DNA of 64,000 nt from contig CAUYLG010021629.1 of the NCBI GenBank assembly GCA_963573385.1, positions 1 through 64,000 of the forward strand, read 5' to 3'. This document shows, piece after piece, positions 33,331 to 47,830 of the stretch (position 1 is its first letter; the number at the start of each line of letters is the position of its first letter). A program made the position numbers and the translations under genes. The stretch is from Cacajao melanocephalus. Taxonomy: Eukaryota; Chordata; Mammalia; Primates; Pitheciidae. Under the pieces are notes generated by a model that was not told where the DNA came from, did no database searches, and was given only the letters and a program-made list of their open reading frames with translations.

Positions 33331-35528
33331 CTACTGAATCTAACACTGTAATAATGAAGTCTAAAACTGAATAGATCAATAATCTCCACTGTTGCAGATA
33401 TTTATATATCAACCTGGTCTGGTTATAATTATACTGGACTATTTTTGTCAGAAGTATCTCATTAGCAGACTATAACTCTTATTTTGCAATTACAGTAACT
33501 TTAAATACTTAAGTCTTTTCCACACTTACATTTTCCATTTCATAGATTTGTGAAGATAATACTATAAATCCAAAAAAAGATCTTTCTCACATTTCTTTTT
33601 AAAAAAATATTAGCTCATAAATTAGGTTTATCACACCATCTGTCCATATGGTATGGGCATCATTCTGCTTTTCAATGTATTATCAACCACTTTCAGCTTT
33701 AGGTCACCCATATTTTTCATTTAATTGCCTTTACATATTTATCCAAGAGGTAAATTACATCCTTACTTATATATTTATAAAAGTTCTTACTGGGGAAGAT
33801 AGAGAACACTAACATTTAATAAACCTGGAGGAACTTGATTCTAAATGTTAGATATATGTTTCAAGTATAGATTTATCAGTTATAAATCCATCCAACTCTT
33901 CCACTTTTTTCCCTTATGATCATAATGATACCATGATACCTATATTCATTAACTGTTTTGTATTTCACTGAGTTTTCCATCCGGTTACTGTGAATAGTAA
34001 GAAAGATAAATCTTTCTTCAGGGTACTATTAGTATTTTCATCTAAAAAGCTGTCTTTCTAACAGATGTTTCTTCATTTCTTAGACCAATGCTATGGGTTG
34101 GTAACTATATTTATTGCATGCCAGCCATCTACTTGATACTTCACAATAACTGAAATAAGAATTATTAACTCTATTGATTATACAGCTGAGGAATCTGAGT
34201 TACAGAGTGAGGCTGTTATTCATGCAAAGTATGCAGGAACTGAATAGCAAAGTGGGTAATTGAGCATGAGTTTCTCACAGTCTAGAATTGTGATGGGCTG
34301 TACATAGTAGCAGATAGATGATCTCATAGGTTGCTCACTATCTGCACTTGCAATTTATCTCATGCTGCCAAACGAAACATTTTAAACAGTGCTTGTTTTT
34401 GCCTTTTGGGGGGCTTAACAAAAATAATTGGTAAAAGAATTATAATAACATTTTGACACCATTATTCAGCCATGAATTTGTCAAGCAAGGAAAATATGAA
34501 AGAGTAGAAAAAGAAGATAAAAGAATACTCCTGGCCTTTGAGAACCAAAACATTTCACTTTGAAAAATTTATAGAAGTCAATTTAACAAAAAGGTAAGGA
34601 ATAATCCTTTTAAAAGTGGTAGAGCCCAAGGAAAAATAATCTATCATATCATCTTTCCTTAAACTTTCTTCTCCATGATCTTAAAGTGCTTTAGAAAGAC
34701 AAATATGAAAGACAGGAATCCGATAAAGGACAAACTAAACTTCAAAGACCCTTTGAATGAGACATTACCATAATAATTTACAGGACTAACAACTACACAA
34801 GAAAAAGTTTCAAGATCTAAAAGGTCACAGAGTATTAGAAAAAGAAAGATGTTGAGTAAGAGATCTCATTTTGTTTCTAAGGGCTTTATGAATTTTTTCA
34901 TCTGACACTCAATTCTTGACCAACAATGTTCTAAGCAACTTTTTTTTTTTCAGAAAATGTTTCATGGAGCCCTAAATACTTCATCAGACTAAGAGAACTC
35001 GTGCTCAGATACCTTGAAAATCTTGTTAGAGATACACAATGCGTATTTGATATGTTAAAGGCCCTGAGAAATTATACAAAAAGGAGAGTCTGTTCCTCAG
35101 AACTAGAGATCTTGTACCAGTGATCTTTTTTCTCTCACAGCACTGAGAAATATTTTCACACCTTAGGAAATGCTGTTCTAACAGTTTTTCCACTGGCTCT
35201 TATTCATCATTTCCCAGCTATCCTTAGGCCTTGAGCTCCACTGTAGAACCGATGCCTCCCAACTTCCTCAGAGTAAGAGGCAGTCTTTGCATAAATTGTA
35301 AACTGTATTATGGGAGGGGCCTTGTTGCTCCTCACTGCTTTCTTCCCTAATTCTATCACAGTCACTGGCATATAGTAAGACTTTCATAACTATAGCAAAT
35401 AAATATATATTTAATAAACTTATTAAATAAACATGAGTAAATGGAAAAATAGAAATTTAACTCCAATCACAAATTCACAAGATTATCTGGATGAAATCAT
35501 TTCAATCTTTTTCTCCAAACACAATGAA
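33331..35528. other. Mostly unique sequence
   Basis: No element is confidently identified. A weak reversed MIR core lies near 34160-34270 (TACAGCTGAGGAATCTGAGT) and an L2-like scrap near 35340-35410 (CACTGGCATATAGTAAGAC). Both are too diverged to count. Confidence 0.4.
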
Positions 35529-35566
35529 ATACACTTGTATTATTTCACTAAACAATACAAGTGTAT
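35529..35566. other. Perfect 13-bp inverted repeat
   Basis: ATACACTTGTATT (35529-35541) and AATACAAGTGTAT (35554-35566) are exact reverse complements around a 12-base loop. Not inside a recognised repeat. Confidence 0.85.
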
Positions 35567-35631
35567 ATGCAAATTGTTCGTAAATAAAACATGACTCAGG
35601 ATGTAAATTTTTGATTTGCTAGAGCAGAGCC

Positions 35632-35800
35632 TGGTGAACTTTTTATAAAGGGTCAGATAGTAAATGTTTCAGGATTTGTGGGCCATGCCATCTCTGTTGT
35701 TCAACTCTGCCATCATACTGCAAAAGTACCCACAGACAATAAGAATAAATGAATGGGTGTGGCTGTGTTCTAGTAACATTTTATTTATAAAAACAATCAG
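35632..35800 (+). mobile_element. hAT-Charlie-type DNA transposon fragment
   Basis: TGGTGAACTTTTTATAAAGG, GTCAGATAGTAAATGTTTCAGG, TGTGGGCCATGCCATCTCTG and GAATGGGTGTGGCTGTGTTC are typical of a common non-autonomous hAT family (CAAACTTTTTCTGTAAAGGGCCAGATAGTAAATA in the consensus). I am not sure of the MER number. It is truncated at the right, where an L1M relic follows. Confidence 0.65.
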
Positions 35801-35802
35801 AA

Positions 35803-36569
35803 GTGCTTAATATCATTAGTGATCCACTAAAATGGTGATATTAAAAATGATGTACAAGTATTAGAAAGTATGTAGAGAAATTGGGATCTGCAGATATCAC
35901 TGATGGGAAGGTGAAATGGTACAGCAAATTTTGAAAATAGTTTGGCAATTTTTTAAAAGGTTAAACTGAGAGTTACCATATGACTCAGCAACTTTACTCC
36001 TAGGTGGAATTCCACCCAAGAGAAAAGAAAACATATGTTTTTTTTTTTTAAAAAAGAACGACAATAAAACGAAACACTGAAAAACCTTTTGCATGGACAG
36101 CAGCATTGAGAGTCAAAACTGGAAACTACACCAAGATCCCACTGAGGAATGAATAAGATGTAGTATATCCAAGAAATGGAATACTATTAGACAGTAAAAG
36201 AAATGAAGTACTGATAGACGCTACAACACCTATGAATCTCAAAAATATGCTAAATGAAGGAAGCCAGACATAAAAGACAACATATTGTATAATACCATTT
36301 TTGTGAAACGTTCCAAAGAGGCAAATGTACAGAGACAAAGTCGATGAGTGCTTATCTATGGCTGGGGGCTGCATGAGGGGTGGACAGTGGAGGGAATGGG
36401 GAGAGATTGATAATGTGATCAAGGATTTTTAGGGGTAAGATGATTAAAATGTTCTACAACTAGATTAGGATGATGATGCACAACTCTGTAAATGGACTAA
36501 AAACTATTAAATTTTATACTTTAAATGAGTAAATTTATAGCACGTAATTTATATCTCAACAAAGCTGTT
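35803..36569 (+). mobile_element. L1M 3' portion (end of ORF2 plus 3' UTR)
   Basis: ATCATTAGTGATCCACTAAA, ATGGTACAGCAAATTTTGAAA and TTACTCCTAGGTGGAATTCC belong to distal ORF2. AGACATAAAAGACAACATATTG then TCTATGGCTGGGGGCTGCAT lead to the 3' UTR with ACTAAAAACTATTAAATTTT and the tail ATATCTCAACAAAGCTGTTA. No open reading remains. An Alu is inserted in its tail. Confidence 0.8.
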
Positions 36570-36570
36570 A

Positions 36571-38744
<2,174 letters not shown>

Positions 38745-39215
38745 GCTGTCTCCATTGTTCGGAAACAAAGTCCCATTCTCCATGAGTTTACAAAAGAAGA
38801 TAGAAAAGCAAATGACTAAACTCAGTAAATGATAATAGGTGCTGTGATAGAAGTCCACACAGAGTAAAGCAGAGACACTGAGAAGGGCAGTTCTATACCT
38901 GAGTTAGAAAATGCCTCACAGTGTATGTGACACTTGACTGAGACTTGGGAGATGACCAGGTGACTGTAGAATTCCTGAGGGTTACACAGAGCTATGCTGG
39001 GAACTACTTGGCCTAGTTAGAAAACTCACTTTTCATGCGAGTAAGGGACTGACATGAAAAAGGTGGGAGAATTATAAGGAGATTTAAAATACAGGCAATA
39101 TCATGCTAAAGATAGTAGACTTTTTATTATAGAAAATGGGAAGACATGACGTATTTTAAGCAGGGAACTAGTATATCCAGACTTGAATTTTAGAACTACA
39201 AATGATATGGGAAAT
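38745..39215 (+). repeat. Old interspersed repeat, family unnamed (copy 3)
   Basis: Same kind of text as the 20.1-kb copy: AGTCCCATTCTCCATGAGTTT, ATAATAGGTGCTGTGATAG, GACTTGGGAGATGACCAGG and GGGAAGACATGACGTATTTTAAG. Heavily diverged; same orientation as the other copies. Confidence 0.4.
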
Positions 39216-40033
39216 TGAGAGACAAATGAGCAGTGTTGCACTACAAGTCATATAGGTCATATCTGAGCTGAAGTTCAAACAATGAACAGTTCAAAGAATG
39301 AGCTGAAGTTCAAAGAATTAACCAGAAGAGAAAGTCATTACAGGGAAGAGAAAGGGAATTAGGGTAACAGAACCATAAACTACCACAACGTAGTATAAAT
39401 ATATAGTAGAAAATTATAAGAAATAAGACTCCAGGAAAGGGTACATCCTCGATGAGGAGGAAAATTATAAAAGGATTTCTATTTCCTCCCACTATCCATG
39501 GCATGGAATTCAGGGCCAGCATGTCACACAACTCCATGGAGTACTGTTTACATCCTAGTCTAAGTGAATGACATCCTTTAGTGTTTTGCAGTGCACAGTT
39601 GCACATGAAAATCTAGAAAGGTTTTGCACTGAAATCATATAAACAGATTTGTATGTATAGATAAGCCAGAAACTCAACTGCTTAGTGAATACTGGATTTA
39701 GAAAACCCCAGAGCCTAGAGTACCTAGTAAGACAAGTGATAGCAAAGAGAAATATTTTTGGAAGCAAATCTTACAGTTAAGCAAAACCAAGGAAAGTGCC
39801 AAATTGCTCAATCCTCAGAACCTTTAAACTTGCTTTCCCTCCTATTTTTCTCTTTCTCCAACTTTTCATTAAACCACCATTTCATCGTTCATTACTGTGA
39901 CCAAAATCACCTTCTCACAGAAGGCTTTCATGACTCCTAAAAGCCTTAAAGGCTTTCGCAACAAAGATAGTTCACTCAATTCACACGTTACACTCAATGT
40001 ATATTTTAGATAAAATGCTACGCTCTTTCACTA
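39216..40033. other. Unique sequence, nothing recognised
   Basis: A minus-strand frame of 98 codons (39310-39606) shows no domain and is treated as chance. Confidence 0.4.
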
Positions 40034-40047
40034 TTTACTCATCTGTT

Positions 40048-41077
40048 TTTTTTTTAATTATACTTTAAGTTCTGGGGTACATGTGCAGAATGTGCAGGTT
40101 TGTTACATAGGTATACATGTGCCATGGTGGTTTGCTGCATCCATTAACCCATCATCTATAATAGGTATTTCTCTGGATGCTATCCCTCCCCTAAAACCCC
40201 ACCCCAACAGGCCCTGGTATGTGATGCTCCCCTCCCTGTGTCCATGTGTTCTCATTGTTCAACTCCCACTTTTGAGTGAGAACATGTGGTGTTTGGTTAT
40301 CTGTTCTTGTGTTAGTTTGCTGAGAATGATGGTTTCCAGCTTCACCAATGTCCCTGCAAAGGACAGGAACTCATCCTTTTTTATGGCTGTACCGTATTCC
40401 ATGGTGTATATATGCCACATTTTCTTTATCCGGTCTATCATTGATGGGCATTTGGGTTGGTTCCAAGTCTTTGATATTTGTGAACAGTGCCACAATAAAC
40501 ATACTTGTGCATGTGTCTTTATATAATGATTTAGAATCTTTTTGGTAAACAGGCAGTTTTTAAAGGAACAAGTCTTTAAACCATCTTGAGTTAATTTTTG
40601 TATAAGGTGTAAGGAAGGGATCCAGTTTCAGCTTTCTGCATATGGCTAGCCAGTTTTCCCAACACCATTTGTTGATTAGGGAATCCTTTCCCCGTTGCCT
40701 GTTTTTGTCAGGTTTGTCAAAGATCAGATGTTTGTAGATGTGTGGTGTTATTTCTGAGGTCTCTGTTCTGTTCCATTGGTCTATATGTCTGATTTGGTAT
40801 AGGAATGCTTGTGATTTTTGCACATTGATTTTGTATCCTGAGATTTTGCTGAAGTTGCTTCTCAGCTTAAGGAGATTTTGGGCTGAAACAATGGAGTTTT
40901 CTAAGTATACAATCATGTCATCTGCAAACAGAAACAGTTTGACTTCCTCTTTTCCTAATTGAATCCCCTTTCTTTCTTTCTTTCTCTTGCCTGATTGCCC
41001 TGGCCAGAACTTCCAATACCATGTTGAATAGCAACAGTGAGAGAGGGCATTCTTGCTCCTGTTTTTGAAAGGAATAC
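40048..41077 (-). mobile_element. 5'-truncated primate L1 (L1PA-like) with internal deletions
   Basis: The T-run on the left, then TAATTATACTTTAAGTTCTG, CATGTGCAGAATGTGCAGG and GTGAGAACATGTGGTGTTTG show an antisense primate L1 end. Target-site duplications bound it: TTTACTCATCTGTTTT (about 40034-40049) and TTTACTCACCTGTTTT (about 41078-41093). Parts of ORF2 are missing at two joins, near 40530-40575 and near 40797-40803. One join leaves a 118-codon fused frame. Confidence 0.9.
40560..40916 (-). pseudogene. Fused L1 ORF2 remnant (118 codons)
   Basis: The frame starts just after the reverse-transcriptase active-site area ([18 protein letters not shown]) and jumps, near codon 40, to a much more distal part of ORF2 ([13 protein letters not shown], then [22 protein letters not shown]). 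The deletion happens to keep the frame. Without the active site it can have no polymerase role. No evidence of expression. Confidence 0.8.
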
Positions 41078-41542
41078 TTTACTCACCTGTTTTATGTTTT
41101 TTCAAAACACTCATCCCTAGTAGAAAGCATATTATTAGTTTCTTTACTGATTTGTTTTCTCAGCCCTAACTCTTCAATGAGAATATAGTAGTCCACCCTT
41201 ATCCCTGCTTTTGCTTTCTGCAGTTTCAGTTACCTAAGGTCAACAGTAGCTTGATATTAAATGGAAAAGTCCAGAAATGAAGAATTCATGTTTTAAATGC
41301 TATGTCACAATGCCTACACCATTCACCTCACTTCATCTCATCACATGGGCATTTTATAATTTCACATCATCTGAAGAAGAGTGAGTAAAGTACAATAAAA
41401 TATGTTGAGGCAGAGACTACATTGACACGGCTTTTATTACATTATATTGTTATAACAGTTATATTTATTATTGTGATTAATTTCTTACTGTGTGTAATTT
41501 ATAATTTAAATTTTATCATATAGACATATAGGAAAAAACAGC

Positions 41543-41860
41543 ATTAATGATGGGGATACATTCTAAGAAGTTAGTTTTCGGTCGATTTTGTTGTGCAAAC
41601 ATTATAGAGCGTACTTACACAAACCTAGGTGTTCTAGCCTACTACACACCGAGGCTATGTAGTATAACCTATTGCTCCTAGTCTCCTTGGACAGTATATT
41701 ACTGTCATTAACACTGTAGTCAATTGTAACAAAATCGTATTTGTGTATCTAAACATACCTAAACATAGAAAAGGTATAGTAAAAATATCTTATTATCTTA
41801 CAGGGCTACTCTCTTTATGTACTCCATTGTTTACCAAAATATTGTTATGCATAAATATAT
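41543..41860. mobile_element. DNA transposon nested in the MER2-like element
   Basis: Starts ATTAATGATGGGGATACATT, continues TTGTTGTGCAAACATTATAG, CTTACACAAACCTAGGTG, GTGTATCTAAACATACC and AGAAAAGGTATAGTAAAAAT, and ends near ATTGTTATGC. This is a second common MER-type DNA transposon, which I recall only approximately (probably Tigger group). It cuts the host element after GGAAAAAACAG. Confidence 0.7.
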
Positions 41861-41933
41861 GTTTAATATGAAGATAATTGTTTTTATATTTTATTTATAT
41901 TTTAAATGCATTGCTCTACTTTCCATTCATGTT

Positions 41934-41970
41934 ATGCATGAATACATATGTATACATGTATTCATAGCAT
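41934..41970. other. Hairpin-forming inverted repeat beside a (TG)n run
   Basis: Arms ATGAATACAT (41938-41947) and ATGTATTCAT (41956-41965) match exactly around an 8-base, itself nearly palindromic, centre. TATGC and GCATA extend the stem with one bulge. A TG microsatellite follows at 41971-41992. All of it lies inside the interruption of the MER2-like element. Confidence 0.8.
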
Positions 41971-42110
41971 ATGTGTGTGTGTGTGTGTGTGTATATACAG
42001 ACACACAGCATATATATATACACATGGAGGGTTTGGTACCGTCCATGGTTTTAAACATTTACTGGGGGTCTTGGAATGCATCCTCCATGGGTAAAGGGGG
42101 AACTACTGTA

Positions 42111-42854
42111 CAAGCCTCATGAAGATAGAACTTCATCATGTCTACAATTGTATTCCCAGCACCTGAAACAATTTCTAAAATATAAAATCAAAAATTATAA
42201 AGAATTAATCAATGAATCAACATTGAATAATGAAATTTAACATGGGGATATGTAAAAAAGAGGGAGGAGTAAAGAGGACTTCTAGTGAGGGTAAGTGGGT
42301 ATGAGAGCAGGTTTGAGAAAATATAAGTCTAAGTTATGTGCCTCAAGCTTTCAATGGTGGTTTCCAGTAAACAATTGAATATAGAGAAGTTTACACTGGA
42401 GTCAGTAGCACGAGACAGTGGTTGAACATGAGCAATTTCCCAAGAGGAATATGTATTGTAAAAATAGCACACTAAAAGAAAAAAGCATTTATTAGAAATG
42501 CAAGAGAGATGCCTCTAAAGGCATCAAAGAAGTAACCATCAAAGCAATAAGCAGTCAACCAGAAAAGTATCATTGTTCTGAAAGACAAGGGAGTAGTAGG
42601 GTCCAGAGAGAGGTTATGGCCAACATTTTCAAAATCAATAAGAAAAAGACTGAAAATTATTTTTTGCTAATATTACAAACTGGGACGAATACCTTTGTAG
42701 ATGAGTAACTGCTGACAAAATTGGAAATGTGCTTTGAGAGATTTTTCTTTTAGGTTGAAATGTATTTGTGTTGATCTGCATGTCTAGATTCTGGCTTAAA
42801 TTAGAGATACTGGGGGATTAAAGCAAAGTCCTTACATACTAACTACATAACCAT
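42111..42854. other. Unique sequence, nothing recognised
   Basis: A weak L2-like scrap near 42118-42180 only. The rest is unrecognised. Confidence 0.4.
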
Positions 42855-43010
42855 GGCTGTGACGCTTAATTATCTGTGACCCAGTTACCTCATTTGGAAA
42901 ATGAAAAACTATACTGGTACCTATCACATATATTTTATGGGAATTGAATGAGATAATATACATATACATTCCTTAGCACACAATTATCATTTAGTGTATA
43001 TTTACTGACA
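42855..43010 (+). repeat. MIR element
   Basis: CTGTGACCCAGTTACCTCAT, TTGGAAAATGAAAAACTATAC, GGGAATTGAATGAGATAATA and CATTCCTTAGCACACAATTA follow the MIR order from the core to the 3' end. Confidence 0.65.
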
Positions 43011-44500
43011 AAGTGGTATTTTATTATCATTATCTATCTGCATTCTTTACAATAGTACACACTGTTGTACAGAATACGAGCTTCACAGAAATCTTGGTGC
43101 AGCTGAAATAAAATGAAGCAAATGTCCCAGGTTTGGGACACTGAAGTTAACTTACACAGTTTAAACAAACTAAGTAACTTTCTTAATTCATCTATATGAC
43201 AAACCATTGAATTTAAGCAAATCTGAATAATTTAGAATTCCTAATAATTTCACAAATCTGTAATAGTGATAAAATACTTCTAATTTTTGAATTGGTAGGT
43301 TTAACAACTCAAACTAATTCCATATATCCCTCATCTCTATTTAATTGATACTTATAATATTACTTCTTTCTAAATTAACTGTCAAACTTAATTCTCTAAT
43401 ATAATCTACATTTAGATTCCCTCTGGAAAGAGAAAGAAATAGGATTCCAGGATGAAATGTCTAGTTCCATGTTCATTAATTGAGTCTTCCATTTTCCCGA
43501 AATACTAAATTTGACATTAATTTTCTTAATCCTCATAAATAATTGCAATGATATTAAACAGATGTGACTCACCAATTTGAAACAGTGCTCTCTAGTTTTG
43601 TATTTAATATGAAAGCAACTGTTTTATGTTTTTAATACTTTGCTCTGCTTTTTTTCCTTAATAAAAATCACCCTGATTGCATCTACATTTTAACAGAATA
43701 CCACAGCTACTTGAGACTACATATATTTTGTAATGGTGTAATCTTAAGAGCAGAATTTGTATTTGGGTAACGTGTGATGCAGTTCATAATGCCCTGCTAG
43801 TCTAGAATTTACAGTAAGTCCACCAAATGAGACAGATAATGTTCATTTGGGGGGACTCAAAATCTATGCTTTTATTTTAGATATAAACAGTCTGAAATTT
43901 AAAAATATGTGTATCTATATGTGTAAAATTGACTTCCTTTCCCAATAGATTCCATTTACCTAAGAATGTATGGACTCAGAGGTTACCCACTTATTCAACT
44001 GTAAAGAACTAAGGAGTAGGAAAGTATATAGCTTAAAAAGGTGACGCTACTCAGGTATTCAAGCTTTTTTTTATTTTGTAATGACATTCTAGAATTAAAG
44101 CAGGTATGATGTAAACTTAAAATAATAAGGCAGTTCCCAAAAAACACATGTTTTTATTTGCAAATATTTTGCTGTCTTGTAATCATTTAAAATAGATTCT
44201 CTTTTCCTCTGCCTCTGAATGTATGTAATAGTTATTTATATTATTTAAAAGCAGATAAAAAACCACTGATAGGGAATGAAGGCAATTTGTTTAGACCCCA
44301 CAATAATTTAATACTTATTTCACTAAAATATTATTTTATGTTTCTGTGTATACAGGATTCATTGCTACCCAGGTACAAAATATCTCAGAGATAATCTCCC
44401 TCAAAAAGACAATTTCTGTTCCCTCTATATGATAACTCTGGAGACTTGGACACTGGATGCCAATTGCTTTTTAGCAAGTCATTTAGCCTTGCCAAGTTAG
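43011..44500. other. AT-rich unique sequence, nothing recognised
   Basis: No repeat family, coding frame or RNA gene recognised. Confidence 0.45.
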
Positions 44501-44514
44501 AATTCCTTTCCCTA

Positions 44515-44789
44515 GCCAGGCACAGTTGCTCACGCCTGGCCAAGGTGGAAGGATCGCCTGAGGTCAGGAGTCTGAGACCAGCCTGGCCAACATGATGAAA
44601 CCCCGTTTCTACTAAAAATACAGAAGTAAGCTGGGGGTGGTGGCACACGCCTGTAATACCACCTACACAGGAGGCAGAGGCAGGAGAATCGCTTCAACCT
44701 AGGAGGCGGAAGTTGCAGTGAGCTGAGATCGCGCCACTGCATTCCAGCCTGGGCAAGAGAGCAAGACTCCATCTCAAAAAACAAAAACA
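44515..44789 (+). mobile_element. Alu with an internal deletion
   Basis: Starts GCCAGGCACAGTTGCTCACG and lacks about 20 bases of the left arm (CGCCTG joins straight to GCCAAGGTGG). Ends CATCTCAAAAAACAAAAAC. Target-site duplications AATTCCTTTCCCTA (44501-44514) and AATTCTTCCCCTAT (44790-44803) confirm the limits. Confidence 0.95.
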
Positions 44790-44857
44790 AATTCTTCCCC
44801 TATAAAATTGTGGAGCTCAGAGAAATTTTTGACCAACAGAGGGGTATTTGAAAATAT

Positions 44858-44920
44858 AACAACCTGCATGAGCTGCACATGTACCCCAGAACTTAAAGTA
44901 TAATGAATTTTTTAAAAAAG
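44858..44920 (+). mobile_element. Very short L1 3' end
   Basis: AACAACCTGCATGAGCTGCA, CATGTACCCCAGAACTTAAA and GTATAATGAATTTTTTAAAA match the final 60 bp of primate L1s. This is an extreme 5' truncation or a leftover from a larger insertion. Confidence 0.75.
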
Positions 44921-45149
44921 AAAATATAGTTATTTGTGCAGTCAAAATAACTGGGTGTCTGACTGGTGCTTAATGGTAGATCCTGCAATGTGTAGAGCTA
45001 ACTCCACCCAATAAAGAATTATCCCACCTACAATGTTATCAATAACCTTATTGTGGTTCATAAGCTGAGAGCTGGTCCCTAAAGTTATTTCCAATTCTAT
45101 CATTTCACAAAGCATGTTTTACAGGTGTTTATAGTAGATACTTCAGTTA

Positions 45150-45570
45150 TCTGCTCCTATCCCATTGTCTCTTACCATTTCAGTGCATGCCCTGAATTCC
45201 AGCTGAACAGCTGTGTTGCTCTGCTCCAATGATTTCTTGGATCTTGCCATGAGTGGTCTATAGAACTGACTGGTAATTAATGCCCTTGGGATCAGCTTTA
45301 AATCAGGGACTGAGTATACTATTTTCCCTCCTGTAGGAAGGCATGGGAGTCACTCTCACTAAAGCATTCTCCAGTGCTCCCCACAAGATTCAATCACAGT
45401 TGCCTGCAGTGCTAGCAGGCTTCCCAACGGACCTTTTATTGTACCTTTTCTTCCCTGTCCCATTTCTCATTGGTGTTTCTTAATATCGCCTCCAAAATAA
45501 TCTACTTGTACCAAAATCCGTACCTTAGAGTCTGCTTTATTGCTGAAACATGAACTGAGACAGTAACATA
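45150..45570 (+). mobile_element. Possible old LTR
   Basis: The right part (CCTCCAAAATAATCTACTTG, CAAAATCCGTACCTTAGAG, TCTGCTTTATTGCTGAAACA and TGAACTGAGACAG) looks like a common LTR end (AATAAACTACTTGCACCCAAATCCTTGTCTCAGGGTCTGC type). The left part is diverged. Family not assigned. Confidence 0.45.
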
Positions 45571-46494
45571 TTTACTCTAAGTGAAAAAGGGTCTCAGATA
45601 ATAAATATATCTTAGCAGTATTTGTTCAAGCTGTCAGCAACAGATTTGCTGAAGACGGAGGCTTGTGGGAATTGAAATGAAAAAGAAAGAGGAAAACATT
45701 GGAAGAATGACTCTGCTGTATCCGAGGGATCACTCTGAGTCATAGTGCAGATTTTACATCATGGAGAGGCAGTAGTGATGTCAGACAAAAAGGCTGGAGG
45801 AAGTAGCCCTAAAGAACTCAAGGGCATTGAGGCCCAGAACTGATCTCATGAGAGAATAATACAAGAATCTGTATAAACCAAGGGCCAAAAGATATTCTAA
45901 CCACATATAAAAATCAAGAAACACTAATACATTATGCCAGTGTTAACCTTTTAATATATCCTGGTTATTTAGTAGAGATTTGGCTAAGCATTGAAATTTT
46001 CCGAACTTCATGAATAAGAGATTCCCACCTGATCAAGCACCAAATCACACAATGTCATGCTAAGAATATCCAGTAAATGAAGGGGTTCCCTTTCCATCTA
46101 TATAAAAATAGCATCCAAGCATCTGGTTTCCTAGAAATTACTTCCACAGCAAGTCACAGAAACAAACCACTGTATGTTATATAATAGAAATGCAACTCCT
46201 TGAGCTTTTGTCTAAATATGTATTCTCTCAGCAATAAAGTATGAAGGTCATGTAGTAGTTGTGGCTACACTCATTAAAAACAGAAACATATGCTTTGATT
46301 TATGTCCCATTTTATACAATTGATCTATCAACTCTGACTAGTGGTAAGATTATTCCTAAAGTTACCTGTTGTCATAATTTTATCATGATTGAATAAAAAC
46401 TGGTAAAAAATACAGATGTTTAGCATTTTAATGCATCTGAGCTAAATATACCACTATCTCTATTTCATAATTTTATGTAATTTCACATATATAT
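45571..46494. other. Unique sequence, nothing recognised
   Basis: No feature recognised. Confidence 0.45.
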
Positions 46495-46680
46495 AGTTAA
46501 CATATATATCAATACAGCTTTATGAGAGCGGTATTACTAGTCTCATTCACAGAGGAAGGAATCGAGGCTCAGAAACATTAAATATCTTGCCCAGGAGCAT
46601 AATAGCTAAGAAGTGCAGAAATGAGATTCCAACCCCAGTATGCCTGCCTGCAAAGCATATGCCTTCTCACTTACTACATT
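46495..46680 (-). repeat. MIR, antisense
   Basis: CACAGAGGAAGGAATCGAGG, CTCAGAAACATTAAATATCT, TGCCCAGGAGCATAATAGCT and ATGAGATTCCAACCCCAGTA follow reversed MIR clearly. One of the best preserved MIRs in the window. Confidence 0.8.
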
Positions 46681-47070
46681 TTGGCAGAATATGTCACTAT
46701 ATTAGAGGTTTTTGGTAAGAACTAGGGAGATACATTCTACTTTACTATACCTGTGGAATAAATATGTAAATGAAATAATAATACTGCATTTTCCAGATTT
46801 CATATGCCAAAAATAAAGCTTGAGGTTAGTCAAACTAAATTTGTAAAACCATCCTGCAAATAGTTGACTAGAAACGTAGAAGGATAATGATCACATTAAA
46901 TTAAAGCACTGCTGTATTCTAATAAAACACTCTTGTTTTCCAAAATGGCTTTCCATCTTTTGTCCAGGAGGAATATTTCAGGCAAATAGCCACCAAATGC
47001 TTATAGATTCTTTTTGGAATATTTCATGCTTCCTCAAGATATTAATTTGATGACATTAAGAATAGATCAA

Positions 47071-47396
<326 letters not shown>

Positions 47397-47689
47397 TTAG
47401 TTAGAGACAAGTCCTATTATTTCAGAATAGTTCCCTGATGAGGGCCATAAGGAAGAGTCATTTGGTATCATTTTTCTTCCACATTGTAATATATCTCACA
47501 TACCTATATATGTATTTTGAATAGTTATATTTTCTCACTAATCATCATAAATGTAATATTTGTGAATATACCCAATTGGGAGTCAAGAGATGTATATTCT
47601 AGATTTGTTTCTCACCTTAACTCTATATTCAACATTGAGTAACACTGGAGGTTACAATGATCTTAAAAGCCATTTAGAGTTTGTTGCTT

Positions 47690-47830
47690 CCATTTTACAG
47701 ATTTTTGAAAGAGAGAAAAGAGAGAGAGATTCCGGAAAATAAAGCGACTTCCTCAAGGCAACCCTATTAATAAGTAGGTAGGCTACGGAGGCTAACACAG
47801 AGGTTCCGACTCCAAGACTGGTGCTTTAAA
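47690..47830 (-). repeat. MIR relic, antisense
   Basis: CATTTTACAGATTTTTGAAAG, AAAGCGACTTCCTCAAGGCA, AATAAGTAGGTAGGCTACGG and TTCCGACTCCAAGACTGGTG follow reversed MIR. Confidence 0.65.

Larger units (their letters stand above)
41186..42108 (+). mobile_element. MER2/Tigger1-type DNA transposon, interrupted
   Basis: The left terminal repeat TAGTAGTCCACCCTTATCC pairs with the right end AAGGGGGAACTACTG, and TA dinucleotides (41184-41185, 42109-42110) flank it, as expected for Tc1/mariner-type insertion. Inner motifs are GTTTCAGTTACCTAAGGTCA on the left and ACTGGGGGTCTTGGAATGC on the right. A second transposon and a TG-rich stretch separate the halves. No transposase frame remains. Confidence 0.85.

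Noticed and set aside
40083..40526. 147-codon plus-strand frame, the longest in the window
   Set aside because: It is the antisense reading of an L1 3' end. The same kind of frame appears in many L1 copies and has no coding meaning.
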